Assembly (NCBI GenBank): GCA_963921795.1
Contig: OY997651.1
Coordinates: forward strand, 55,633,142-55,697,141
Length of the DNA stretch: 64,000 nucleotides
Direction: 5' to 3'
DNA from: Nannobrachium achirus
Lineage: Eukaryota > Chordata > Actinopteri > Myctophiformes > Myctophidae
Shown here in pieces: positions 40,085 to 51,564 of the stretch. The notes below the pieces were generated by a model that did not search any database, was not told where the DNA came from, and saw only the letters and a program-made list of their open reading frames with translations. The position numbers and the translations under genes are program-made. Position 1 is the first letter of the stretch, and each line of letters starts with the position of its first letter.

Positions 40085-40495
40085 AATTTAGGCATTAAGC
40101 AGACGCTTTTAATCCAAAGCGATTTACAATAATCAGGTAATACATCAATATAAGAAGCAAGATAATATGTCATCAACAACAATACAACAAATGCAGATAA
40201 TTATCAATCAGTGAAAAACTTTTCTAAAAACTAAAAATACTATCTAGCTTCTTGTGTGGTCATCGAGGGAAGGGGAGTGTTACAGTAAGTGCTATGGGTT
40301 TAGGTGGAGTCTGAAGAAGTGAGTCTTCAGTCCACGGTGGACTGAAGACTCAGTCCACCTGAGTCTGTAGTTCTAATGGAAGCTAGGGAGTGAGTCTGTT
40401 GTTCTAATGGAATCTAGGGAGTGAGTCTGTTGTTCTAATGGAAGCTAGGGAGTGAGTCTGTAGTTCTAATGGAAGCTAGGTAGTGATTGCGACCG
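40085..40495 (+). mobile_element. Left half of an older fish repeat
   Basis: It contains AAGCAGACGCTTTTAATCC then AAAGCGATTTACAATAATC, a common fish repeat head, and then a 30-bp minisatellite (GTTCTAATGGAAGCTAGGGA). The same minisatellite resumes at 49464, followed by CATTCCACAGTTTGGGGGCC, which suggests that roughly 9 kb was inserted into this repeat. Confidence 0.65.
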
Positions 40496-40754
40496 AAGGT
40501 CGCATATACTCTGAAGAACCGTGTCGCTTGAGTGTCCTTCCTTCCGTATCCTCTGTGATGTCAGTGTGATGTCAGCGAGTTGTGACATCACTTCCTGTAC
40601 AGGGCGGCTACACAAAATGTGGATAACACTATATATGGAGATAGTCCAGTCCATCTGGAACACAGGGTAGTGTTCCAAACATCTAGGCTGATAATCCAGC
40701 TTTTGCAGCGTCACAGGTTAAAGTCCTGACTTGCGACCTCAAGTCCCCATCTCT

Positions 40755-40910
40755 TCCTGTACGGGGCGGCTAAACAAGACTAAGAAAGACAAAAAAAAAG
40801 AGAAGGATACACAAGACTAAGAAAGACAAAAAAAGAGAAGAATAAAAAAGAAAAAAAGGAGGATGATAAAGATACCAAAAGGAGAGAGAAGAAAGGGTGG
40901 ATGAGGTACA
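40755..40910. repeat. Purine-rich low-complexity DNA
   Basis: Two similar ACACAAGACTAAGAAAGAC units and long A/G runs. The minus-strand frame through it, rich in Phe and Leu, is an artefact. Confidence 0.7.
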
Positions 40911-42630
40911 ATGTGCGGTATCCTCCTCCGATCTGATACAGGCGGCTGGACTTAGATCACCTATGAAAGGATGTCCATGAAAGAATGTCCATCCACCATG
41001 GAGAAAAGAAAATGTACTGTAACAAGGAGGTGGCAACGGGCGGCCAGATAAAGTTATTAGGCCTGGATCCAACTTTAAGTCGATGTATCAAACCGGTACT
41101 CGAAACGTACTTAGAATTTAACATATTTTCTAAAGTAAATATGGGGGCGGCTGTGTTAACTCATTTACTGCCAAATTAAATTTCAGATGTGCACTAGAAA
41201 TGCCAGGATTTCTGATGATTTCACTCATCTTGGAGGGACAATTGCGCATTGATGCTGATGGATAAAATAACAAAACATATAGGCGATTGAAAGGCCTACT
41301 CGCGCTCTTTCCAGCGCTCTAAACCATTATGTTTCAAACATGTTCTCTGATCTCGTAAAGTGGAAAGATATAGGGCATGGTATGGCCCAAAGACTGGCTT
41401 TTGAGAAGACATTTTGAGATAAAGCATGTTTTAGTTTTGAAAATGGAATAAATTATGAATAAACAAAGATTTCTATTATAAACTATACCTTCCTGGAAAG
41501 GCCTACTCGTGCACTTTCCAGTGCTCTAAACCACAAGTTTCAAAAGTGTTCGCTTATCTCGTAAGGTCTAAAGGTATATGGCATGGTATGAAAAAAAACA
41601 GACTTCTGCAAAGAGATTTTCTTTTTGGGGGGAAAGAAAAAATGATGAAATAGCTATGAATACTATGTGAACTATACCTTGTTAGAAAGATGAATTCGCC
41701 CTCTTTCCAGTGCTCCAAACCAGAAGTTTCTAACATGTTCGGTTGTTTAGAAAATGCCTTTTCATTGGCCAAAACACCTCTAGGAACAAACTGAATAAAT
41801 GCTTTAGTAAAGTAGGCTATCAATCAGAACTCTTTTCTGCCTTTTATTTTTGGCTTCAGTAATGCAGAATATATTTACAGCATTTGTTTTCAAACAAATG
41901 GGAAAAATAATAAAATAATAAAGTAAAAAAGAAAGTGATTCAAGTGCATTCAGTGCAGTCTCAATAGTGCTTTTTGAAATGACAAAAACTCTCATCCTCT
42001 CAGTAGTGATTCTAGTAAATGACAGGAATAAAGGAACATTTCACCACCTCTGTAGTGGCTAGTAGAATAAATGTAAAAAATAAAGTGATTCAAGTAAAGT
42101 GCATTCAAATGACAATGGGCACATTGAATAAAGGAACATTTCACCCCCTCTGTAGTGGATTTCAAGTGTTTTTTCAACAAAATGACAAAAGTGTCACCCC
42201 CATCTGTCCTGTATGAAACCTGAAACAGCTCACATGGCAATAAAGGCACATTTCACCACCTCTGTAGTGGTTTTCAAGTATTTTTTCAACAAAATGGTCA
42301 CCCCCATCGGTCCTGTGTGAAACCTGAAACAGCTCACATGGCAATAAAGGCACATTTCACCACCCCTGTAGTGGTTTGAGTAATGGCAAAAGGAACATTT
42401 CACGTCCTTTCAGTAGTGGTTCAAGTAGATGACAAAAAAGGAACATTCCGCCCTTTCAGTAGTGGTTCAAGTAAATGACAAAGAAAGTTCAGTTCTCACA
42501 TTCGCTTAGGGTTTCAAATGAAATAAAATAAAAATGTCACTTGTGTTTTTTTTTCTTTTTTTCTTTTTTTTTTCTTTTGTTTTTCAAACGAAATAAAATA
42601 AAAATACAAATAAAATAAAAATGTCACGCT

Positions 42631-43094
42631 TCAGTCAAGAGAAATGTTGTTCTCCCTGTGGTACCTTCTGAAGCACACCCCCCTGCACAGTGTGACCTGA
42701 CAAGCAGCACACCAGAAGACAGAATTCTTTCTCCTCTTCTTCCCCTCGTCGTTCTTCCCTTCTATGCACATCCTGCAGCGCCTGGCTGCGTGCTCCCTCG
42801 CCCCCCCCCCCCCCCCCCTGCAATGGGGGGGTGATGGACAGGGACATGGTGGACGGCTGGGGGTGCCTCCATGGCAATGCGCGCAGGAATGGCTCTGCGT
42901 ACCGGGCGAGCCCAGCCTTTGATAGCCCGGTCCATGAACAGAAACAAGGACTTGCAGGCTCCCGCTGGATTTCTGGCCTTGTAGTGGATGAAGGCGTTCA
43001 GGATGCCGATCTGGAGTAGGTACAGGGTGAACTTCTTATGCCACCTGTAGGTCTTGCGGGTTATCTGGTAGTAGCTCAGCGACTGGTCCATTCT

Positions 43095-43134
<40 letters not shown>

Positions 43135-45119
43135 CATTTATTATCTCAAGGGAGAAATTCAGTTGTCCACTTGTAGCATAGCAGTATACAGTATTTACAA
43201 AGTTACAGAGAAGTAAGAAAAAAGATAGATAAGAGTAAAAGAAAGAAAAAAAGAGAGCAGTACAGTACCTGTCTACACCATTCATGTGTTTGTTGTAGTC
43301 CAGGACACAGACAGGCTTGGGTTTTGGCACCCTCTTCTTCAGCTTCCTGGACCACACCTGGACCTCCCCCATCACGTCCTGGTGGAATGTAGTCACCATT
43401 CTGACAATATTGGTGTCCTTCCAGGCCAGTGTTGCAACCTTTGTGTTGTGCTGAGAGATGCGGTCCTCCCCACCGCGCAGGTCCAGATTGGTGGCCTCGT
43501 TGATGACGCGGGGTGCTCCTCTGCCCCTCCGGAGCGTGCCACACGCGTGTGTTCTCTTCTCCACCACCAGCTGCTCACAGAGCTTTGTACTGTAATTTAT
43601 AGAAATATAAATAATTACCATACATATACATATACAGTGTGCGTGCATGCGTGCATGCGTGTGCGCGTGTCTATAAATAATTACCATAACATACTGTACA
43701 TATACAGTGTGTGCGTGCGTGCATGCAACTATAAATAATTACCATAACATACTGTACATATACAGTGCGTGTAATGCCATGCATGCATGCGTGTGCGTGC
43801 GTGCGTGCGTGCGTGATGAGAAACTTTGTCCTTGCCTCTGATAGAAGTTATCCATGAACAGTTTGTAGCCTTGACCTTCAAGGTCACCCAGCAGGCCCAA
43901 GACGGTGTCAGCCAAGGTGCTGTGGTCCCCACAGTAAGCCCTCAGGTTGTAGCAGTACCCAGTCTTCGACTCCGCCAGGATGTAGGACTTGATGCCGTAC
44001 CGGATTGGCTTCTGCGGATTGTAGACCTTGAAGCTCAGTCGCCCACGCCACATAAGGGTCCCCTCATCAATGGAGATCTGCTCATCTGGCTGGTACAGCT
44101 CCTGGAATTTCGCGATCAGGTAATCTGAGACCGGTCGGACCTTGTACATCCTGTCGGTCTGGTCCGCAGTTTGGTTGTCAGCGCAGTGCAGGAATCTCAG
44201 GATGATCTGGAACTTGTTCCGGGACATGCATTTGCCGAAGTAGGGCGTCTCGTACACCTCGTCTGTGCTCCAGTTCATGTCAATCTCCGGCTTGTGGATG
44301 ACGCCAGACAGGAAAACTAGCCCAAAGAAGGTCTTCAGCTCCTCAAGATCCACCGGATACCAGTCATTGACTCGGGCCGCCTTGGTGTTCTGGACAGTGG
44401 GGATGACCTGGAGAGCATACCGGTTGGTCTCCTCCACGATCATCTCCAGCAGCTCGTCAGTGAGGACCAACTCCAGGAAGTCCAGTGGGTCCTCCGACTG
44501 GAGTTCAGCAGCAGCGTTCTTTGGTCCAGGCACGGCAGTGAAAGGGATGTTCTCTGGCTGCCATGGCTCATCTGGGTCATCGAGGTCAAACCACGGAGAA
44601 GGAACGGCCTTTTCCTTCTGTGGGCGACCTGTAAATTATAGAAATATAAATACAAGTAATAATTATTACCATAACATACATATGCAGTGCGTGCGTGCGT
44701 GCATGCGTGCGTGTGCCCATAAATAATTACCATAACATACTGTACAGTGTGTGCGTGTGTGTGTGTGCGTGCATGCGTGTGCGTGTGTCTAATTGCCATA
44801 AAATACTATACATACAGTGTGTGCGTGCATGCATGCATGTGTGTGCGTGCGTGCGTGCGTGTGTGCATGCGTGCGTGATGAGAAACTGTCCTTACCTCGC
44901 TTTCCACGGCCAACATGTCCAGGGCCAACATGTCCAGAAGAGCTTGGTAGTTCCTCTGGCTGAGAACCCACTGGCTGAGAAGCTGAAAACGCAATATAAA
45001 AAAACAGACTAGTTATAGTTATGGTAAAGGTAAACATAAGCACAAAATCAACTAGATTTTGTGCATAGGCGTGTTAGCTAAGTATGTAGGAGTAGAAAGG
45101 AACCGAAGTTCCCGTCTAC

Positions 45120-45168
<49 letters not shown>

Positions 45169-47189
45169 GACTGACTGACTGACTGACTGATAGATAAATA
45201 ATGACAATATCTAAAGTGTGCTCGCCTTATAGGCGAGCCCACAATTCATTATTTACATTCCCATCGTGTTTCTAGGCCATGCATTTTGACACTTAGAATG
45301 AATGAAAGAAGACTTTCACACTTAGAATGAATGAAAGAAGACTTTCACAGTTTATATAGTTATAGTTATTTGCATTTTGACACTTAGAATGAATGAAGTC
45401 TTTTACAGTTGCCATGTTGATGTTTTGATTTTTAGATTGATATAAAAGCATTGAACACAAATGTAGAAAATCTGTAAGAAAAATAGCTGTACCTTGACTA
45501 AAGCCATGCAGTGAAGGAGCGCTGTCAGAAGCAGATAGATCTGGGAATACAGCTTCCTCACACTCCGTGTCTAGAAAGATCACAGTGAAAGAACAGCATT
45601 AGTACAAAAACCTGCTGCAACATGCGTGTATGCCCACACAGCGGCGCTCTCCTCTCTCTCACTCTAGAGATAAAAGAAAATGCTACTATTAGTTCCAAAA
45701 GCTTTGTACCCGTCCCATACAAATGACACAATGCGACATAGCTCTGTTTGCCCCGTGCTGTACACGCTCCTGATTTGCCAAGACAATATGAACATTTTAT
45801 TTTATTCTAGAACAACGTGCGCGCGCGCACTCTGAGCTATGCAACAAAGGAGCGCAGAAAGGCTTGGAGTTTTTTGGCAACGTGTTCTGCGCTCATTGCG
45901 CGCCAGTCACATACAGAGGGAAATAGACTATAGACATTTATGATCGTTGCCTTGCTTGAAACACTAACACAACAGGTCGCCACACGCACTGTGCATGTAC
46001 ACACACACGCGCGCGCGCATATAGGTTCAATAGCAGCTCTCAGCGTGTCGCCCTGAAACGGCCATCTTCGTCCCCCCGACTTTCGGCAGCAACCGCTCAC
46101 TGTCGCAAAGATACATAATACACCCATCCTCCACTGCCAGCGTGTTTGCGCATGGCGTTTCCCACAGCTCGTTTGCAAAACACAGTGAGAGAGACAAATA
46201 AAAATAAAATGCAGTTGGCAACCGTGATTGCGCATCACATACAGAGAGAATAAACTATGGAAATATATGATTGTTGCCATACTTAGAACACTAACAAAAC
46301 AAAAAAGTCGCCAACGCACAGATCGCATGCATACAGAGAGAAATAAACTATGGAAATAAATGATCGTTGCCATACTTAGAACTATAACTAACAAAACAAA
46401 AAAAGTCGCCATGCACTGTGTATGTACACACGCGCGCGCGCGCACACTCACGCACACCCATCCCCCACTGTGTTTGCGTTTCCCAACGCATATCACACAC
46501 ACAGAGAGAGAAATAGATACAAATATAAAAATATAAGGCTTCTTACCACTATTGGAACCATCCCTTTCTCGCATAGGGAGCCATTCTTGTTCCAACTCCA
46601 CCTGGTCGTCTGACTGAGATTCCCAGGAGCTTTCAGCCATATCCCGATGCACGGTAACCCTCAGGCTGCGTCTAAGTCCTGGCGAACAGAGCAGCGGCGT
46701 GTCTGGAGCGACAGCGGCGTCATCTTGTGAATCGTCGCCGTCAGATTCCATGTCGTTCTCCTCCTCAGATTCGCCATCTGCCTGTGGGCGCTCAGCAAAG
46801 GTCTCCTCCATGATCCCTTGGACCTGGACCTCAGCGGGGCCGGGGAGGGAGTGCTCGTCCTCAGCCGCGGGGCGCTTGGCTGCTGGAGCAGCCTGGGCAT
46901 GGACCTCAGCGGGGCGCTTCGCGGGGAGGGGGTGGGGGTGTTCTTCCTCGCTTGAAGAGGCCTCAGCTGCGGGGCGCTGCACGGCTGGAGCCGCCTGGAC
47001 AGAAGGCACAACCGGGGGTTGGCGACGAACCCACGCGTCCAGGGATCGCTGCCGTGGACCGGGCTGCTCCGGGCTGCTATCCGGGACCTCAACCCGGGGG
47101 GGGGCGGCTAGCAGCTGGACGGCGGCTGCGGCGGCGGCCGCGTGGAGTTTTGTCAGTACTTTTTGGCATGCTGGCGATGCTTTGCGCAA
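42631..47189 (-). CDS. piggyBac transposase, six exons, two homopolymer frame breaks
   Basis: Exons: 47189-46547, 45570-45493, 44982-44896, 44628-43836, 43589-43269, 43092-42631. It would cut and paste DNA at TTAA. Catalytic aspartates are visible in ISIDEGTLMWRGR (44066-44068), MDNFY (43850-43852) and VDRMDQ (43271-43273 and 43086-43088). The C-terminus has a Cys-rich zinc ribbon (CRMCIEGK, CAACQVTLC, CFRRYH) and stop TGA at 42631-42633. Intron 4 starts GCAAGG, a GC-AG intron; using it makes codon Ser and gives the family's expected LCEQLVVEKRTHACGTLRR. Two breaks: 18 G (minus strand, 42801-42818) put the ribbon out of frame, and the first exon has no ATG in frame; one at 47167-47169 is offset across a nine-C run at 47096-47104. 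Slippage or assembly error could explain both. Confidence 0.85.
43093..43268 (-). mobile_element. 3' tail of a fish LINE/SINE with GATA repeat
   Basis: On the minus strand, CTGAATTTCTCCCTTGAGAT then ATAAATGTATCTATC runs into a (TATC)n tail ending at the exon 6 acceptor. This matches the common fish retroposon ending AATAAAGTATCTATC. The tail now supplies the pyrimidine tract of a transposase intron. Confidence 0.7.
43640..43825. repeat. GTGC/GCAT microsatellites in a transposase intron
   Basis: Three units of TATAAATAATTACCATAACA plus GTGCGTGCATGC arrays. The same structure fills the intron at 44640-44880. Confidence 0.9.
45118..45192. repeat. (GTCT)n/(GACT)n microsatellite
   Basis: Tetranucleotide array in the second transposase intron. 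Confidence 0.95.
45835..46530. repeat. Diverged tandem units in first transposase intron
   Basis: Several units of about 100 bp (AATAAACTATGGAAATA, GATCGTTGCCATACTTAGAA) alternate with CGCG/CA arrays. The minus-strand frame continuing past exon 1 into this DNA is intron read-through. Confidence 0.75.
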
Positions 47190-47224
47190 AGACCCCTACA
47201 ATACACCTACCCAGTAAATATACT

Positions 47225-47585
47225 CCGCCTATACTTCTACTCTCTGCTTATACCACTACTTCTACTCCTATACTCCTACTGTGTGCTGCCGATTATAAAA
47301 CTACTCCTTATTACTCCTACTCTGTGAACACTGAAAATACCACTACTTCTACTCCTATACTCCTACTGTGTGCTGCCGATTATAAAACTACTCCTTATTA
47401 CTCCTACTCTGTGAACACTGAAAATACCACTACTTCTACTCCTATACTCCTGCTGTGTGCTGCCGATTATAAAACTACTCCTTATTACTCCTACTCTGTG
47501 AACACTGAAAATACCACTACTTCTACTCCTATACTCCTACTGTGTGCTGCTATAAAACTACTCCTTATTACTCCTACTGTATGAT
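47225..47585. repeat. 95-bp minisatellite, about four units
   Basis: Units of CTACTTCTACTCCTATACTC and GCCGATTATAAAACTACTCC near the piggyBac right end, followed by CT-rich DNA to about 47800. Confidence 0.92.
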
Positions 47586-48154
47586 CTGAAAATCCAACTC
47601 TCCCTCTCCCTCTCTCCTCTAACTCACTCCTCAAACTCTCTCCCTCTCTCTCTCACTATATCTCAAGTCTCTCTCACAAACTATCAAACAAACTATCAAA
47701 CTCACCTCTCTCTCCCACCAACTAGCAATCCAACTCAACTCTAAATCTCACTCACCTCTCTCAACTCTCTCAACTGTCGCTCACTGTGTCTCTCTCTGTC
47801 TCTTTGCAAATGCAATCTCCAACTCGCTAAAATCGCCAGCTTCCCACAGCCCTTTTATACTCTGGTGATTGTTTGGCCACGTGATGGCACGGCTTGTGTT
47901 TGAACAGGTGATTTGGGTCTTTGTTTTGATTAGCTTGACCCAGAACAATGTCAGACGTTGCTGAAGGCTTTGATCTATTGTATACAGGCTTTGGTCAAAA
48001 AGTCGCTCTAAGTCGCTCGGCACTGAACGCCCTAATTAGGAAGTCGCTCTGAAAGTCGCTCGGCGCTAAGTGAGTTAAGAACGTTTCGTTGTCAAGCTCA
48101 ACGTTGGGCATTTGGACCTATAAATGGAGAAATGGAGCGAATCTGTTTGGCTTA

Positions 48155-48502
48155 AACATGGAGATGTGGATAACACTATATATGGAGATAGTATAGTCCA
48201 ATATGTCATATGCATGGACTACCGTCATAGACAGTAGCCATTGTTAATCCGGAGTCAATGGCTGACTGTCTGTACAGGAAGTGATGTCACATGACATACT
48301 TTTTATGCCCATATATGAGTCCTAACATGGATATGTGGATAACACTATATATGGAGATAGTCTAGTCCAATATGTCATATGGAACTACCGTCATAGACAG
48401 TAGCCATTGTTAGGTCGGAGTCAATGGCTGTCTGTCTGACTGTCTGTACAGGAAGTGATGTCACATGACATACTTTTTATGCCCATATATGAGTCCTTCT
48501 GT
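48155..48502. repeat. Two-copy direct repeat, about 175 bp
   Basis: GATAACACTATATATGGAGA through CATACTTTTTATGCCCATATATGAGTCC occurs twice. A partial third copy is on the other side of the piggyBac at 40617-40660, so this belongs to the host sequence around the insertion. Confidence 0.88.
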
Positions 48503-48525
48503 ACCACATCTCCATGTTTAGGCAA

Positions 48526-48598
48526 ACTCCACACAGAAAGGCCCTATCGCCAACCCAACCTAGGGTGTGAGCGATAGGGCCTTTCTGTGTGGAGTTTG
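48526..48598. repeat. Near-perfect hairpin
   Basis: AACTCCACACAGAAAGGCCC and ATCGC are repeated inverted after a loop of about 20 bp. Arms are about 28 bp. Confidence 0.9.
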
Positions 48599-48792
48599 CA
48601 TGTTCTCCCCGTGTCTCCTAGGGTTGATACCCTCACAAAAACATGAACAAACTCCCCCCAGAATGACAACAACTAGAATCGTCAGAGAAACGCTGTGGTT
48701 GGCCAGATGGTCAAGAATTGGCACGACCTCGCCCTTTAGGGCGAGGTTGCATGTCACCCTGAGGTCGCATTCCACCCTCAGGTGTCTTACTA

Positions 48793-49462
48793 TAGTCCAG
48801 TCATTATATGAAAAAACCTCAAACAAATTGCAATAGTAGCAAACTCAACTGATTCTGTATCCTCATTATGTCCTTAGTGAGGGAAAAAAAGTCCCAAGGA
48901 ATCCCATCGGGGCAAAGTTTTGAAAACGACCTACCTACCTTCAATTACTATACACTACAATATAAAGGAAAAAATGACTGAAAAAAAAATCTGCTTTAAG
49001 TGGGATGTGAGGGGTCAAACTAGGGGTTTTTAATTATTCTGAATCCATTGCAAGCATTTGTTTTGCATGAAAAACATTCCTTGGGCTAAAAACGGCCCCA
49101 AAAGACTGTGAAAATTGATGACTCATCACTAAACCATCGTTTTGAGTGGCCATTTCTTGCCCAAGGAATGTTTTTCGTGCAAAACAAATGATTGCAATGG
49201 ATTCAGAATAATTAAAAACCCCTAGTTTGACCCCTCACATCCCACTTAAAGCAGATTTTTTTTCAGTCATTTTTTTCCTTTATATTGTAGTGTATAGTAA
49301 GTGAAGGTAGGTAGGTCGTTTTCAAAACTTTGCCCTGGTGGGATTCCTTGGGACTTTTTTTCCCTCACTAAGGACATATTGAGGATACAAAATCAGTTGA
49401 GTTTGCTACTATTGCAATTTGTTTGAGGTTTAGCCTAATTTTGGCCTAAAATGACTGGACTA
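48793..49462. mobile_element. 670-bp foldback MITE
   Basis: TAGTCCAGTCATT at the left and AATGACTGGACTA at the right start arms of roughly 300 bp that match almost throughout (for example AAAACCCCTAGTTTGACCCC in the right arm and its inverse in the left). TA at both ends suggests a Tc1/mariner-type family. No open frame. Confidence 0.85.
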
Positions 49463-49463
49463 C

Positions 49464-49965
49464 TAGTTCTAATGGAAGCTAGGTAGTGAGTCTGTAGTTC
49501 TAATGGAAGCTAGGGAGTGAGTCTGTTGTTCTAATGGAAGCTAGGGAGTGAGTCTATTGTTCTAATGGAAGCTAGGGAGTGAGTCTGTAGTTCTAATGGA
49601 AGCTAGGTAGTGAGTCTGTATAGTTCTAATGGAAGCTAGGGAGTGAGTACGTTGTTCTAATGGAAGCTAGGGAGTGAGTCTGTCATTCAAAGTGCGACAG
49701 GGAGTTCATTCCACAGTTTGGGGGCCAGGAGGGCAAATTGTCTAGGACAAGTGGATTTTTGTCCTGGGGTTTTTAGCGAGGGTTCTGTCAGCATCCCTGT
49801 GCTGGCTGATCTGAGCAAACACTAAACAAACCATCATAAAGTTTAAGTGTAAAGAGTTAGCCAAGCTCGTAAACTCGTCCAGAAGGCAGGAGGAGTCTGG
49901 TTTATGAGGCTATAATAGAGTATTAGGTGGTACTGCCTTATAATAAGGTGCTTAGAAAATGAATT
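49464..49965 (+). mobile_element. Right half of the older fish repeat
   Basis: The 30-bp minisatellite (TCTAATGGAAGCTAGG) continues for seven or eight units and then gives way to GAGTTCATTCCACAGTTTGG and AGGGCAAATTGTCTAGG. It matches the left half at 40085-40495 in orientation. Confidence 0.65.
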
Positions 49966-51560
49966 TCGTTCCCACGTCTGGGCACTACTCGTTCAATGCA
50001 TTTTTGCATATACAATACCCTTGTGGACTTTGGGTTAAAAGTTCTCCGCACGAAACCGGCACGACTTTTGTCACCAGCCAGATTTGTATATAAAAGTGAA
50101 TAACCAAAAAAACGAAAATCTTGTGCTGCTTTTTTTGCTTTTTCTTTCTATATTGATTTTGGCAACACAAACTATTTCTCAAATGTCATAAATACATCTA
50201 CTTAACATCTGAAACAAGTATTGGTGCCTTAGTATTCTCATATGTGAATTTAGATCATGAAATATAGCACATTTGTTGAAGAAAACACCTCAATGTACTG
50301 TATGTGATTGGCACCCATCAAAATGAAACATACACATTGTAAATTTGTCTCATACATAAAACATCTCACAGCCAACTGTGAGAAAGGTAAAAACAGTACA
50401 CCTTGGCCAGAAATGGATGAAAATCAATCAAATTGCTATCACACCCCCCTAAATTGGACAAGACTATAATAAATGCTCAAAAGGTCATGTCAGGTTTAAA
50501 ATATGTATTTAACACATCTACTGCCTTTTAATCTGAAGGGATGCTTGGTGCCTTGGTGCCGTTTCTCCGTAGGCCGCAGCTATTATTTTGAAGGGCCGGA
50601 AGGGGGTTGTTTTTGTTTTTTTGGATTATCACTTGACGGCAACGATTACGTCATCTAGACACATGACAGTGTGAGCCCAGAAGAGAAACATGGCTGCGCC
50701 CAGCCCGAGTCTATTGTGTACAGTATGCAGACCACCCTTTGTATAAAAATGTCTCTTTTGAGTAAATGAAGTCTCTTTATGGGCCTCTCAATGGATTTAC
50801 TATGGAGGACGTTCACTTTGCGCGCACGCCCGATGTGCGTTGTAAACAAATCGCGGACATTACCGACGCGGGCGGGACCGGAGCGATGTACAGTAAGTAA
50901 TTATACCTTTACTGTAAATACAGTAAGATTCACAGTCCTCACCGTCAACGGCACCATGATTTTAACCCTTTCAATGACGGTGAGGATTGTCAACGGCAGC
51001 AGAACTGTTAAGTACCCCAGTGTGTCCCAACATCTGCCATTTGTACATCAAGACCCCCCCCCCCCCCCCCCAACCAAAACAAAAACGCATACAAATGTTG
51101 GCAGCAGAAGTAAACGTAAGGCTGTGCTGTGACAAAATACAGCAAATGTTAAGCTTTTTCCTCCCACATGTATGTATTGCATTTAAATGTGATAAAAGCA
51201 AATCTTGAAATAAAACAAGTATTTAGCAAATTTTACATGCTGACATGGTGCGTATATTACTCATCCCTATCACTTCCAGGGGTCATCAATGTCTGTACTG
51301 ACAAAATGTGTCAGTGGCTGATGTTATACCTAATAATATTCTTGTTTTTGATCATAAGATCCAATTACTGAATTCAAAGTCAACAGGTTTTCTTCAGAAT
51401 ATCTATGACATTGTGACATTTTGGCATATTAGGAGTCCAACCAGTACTGGTTCTCAAATGTTTTATTTGCTAAGGATGCCCTTAAGAGATTGTACAAATG
51501 GTACCAAATGGTTCTCAGAGTTACACACTGGTAATTCAGGGCTTGCTCTTCTATGTGTTT
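49966..51560. other. Unassigned DNA, possible promoter-like patch
   Basis: AT-rich with no convincing exon. The stretch 50640-50880 is richer in CpG (GCGCGCACGCCCGATG, ATTACCGACGCGGGCGGG) and contains an ATG in a strong context (50690, AACATGGCTGCG), so a first exon is conceivable, but I cannot connect it to a gene. A poly-C run is at 51053-51070. Confidence 0.35.
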
Positions 51561-51564
51561 CTGG

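Larger units (their letters stand above)
41156..48078 (-). mobile_element. piggyBac transposon, 6.9 kb
   Basis: TTAA at 41156-41159 and 48075-48078 bounds inverted ends (CTCATTTACTGCC on the left; CTCACTTAGCGCCG read from the right). Between them lies a six-exon piggyBac transposase on the minus strand. The left flank has three diverged copies of a roughly 190-bp unit (TTTCCAGCGCTCTAAACCA) and several CATTTCACCACCTCTGTAGT units. The right flank has a 95-bp minisatellite and CT-rich DNA. It is far longer than the 2-3 kb typical of insect piggyBacs because of introns and repeats. Confidence 0.85.

Noticed and set aside
43203-43738. Plus-strand and alternative minus-strand frames across piggyBac exon 5
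   Set aside because: They are shadows of the transposase exon, whose frame is fixed by family motifs and splice phase.
46952-47584. A 210-codon plus-strand frame rich in Thr and Tyr
   Set aside because: It runs antisense to piggyBac exon 1 and then through a 95-bp minisatellite.
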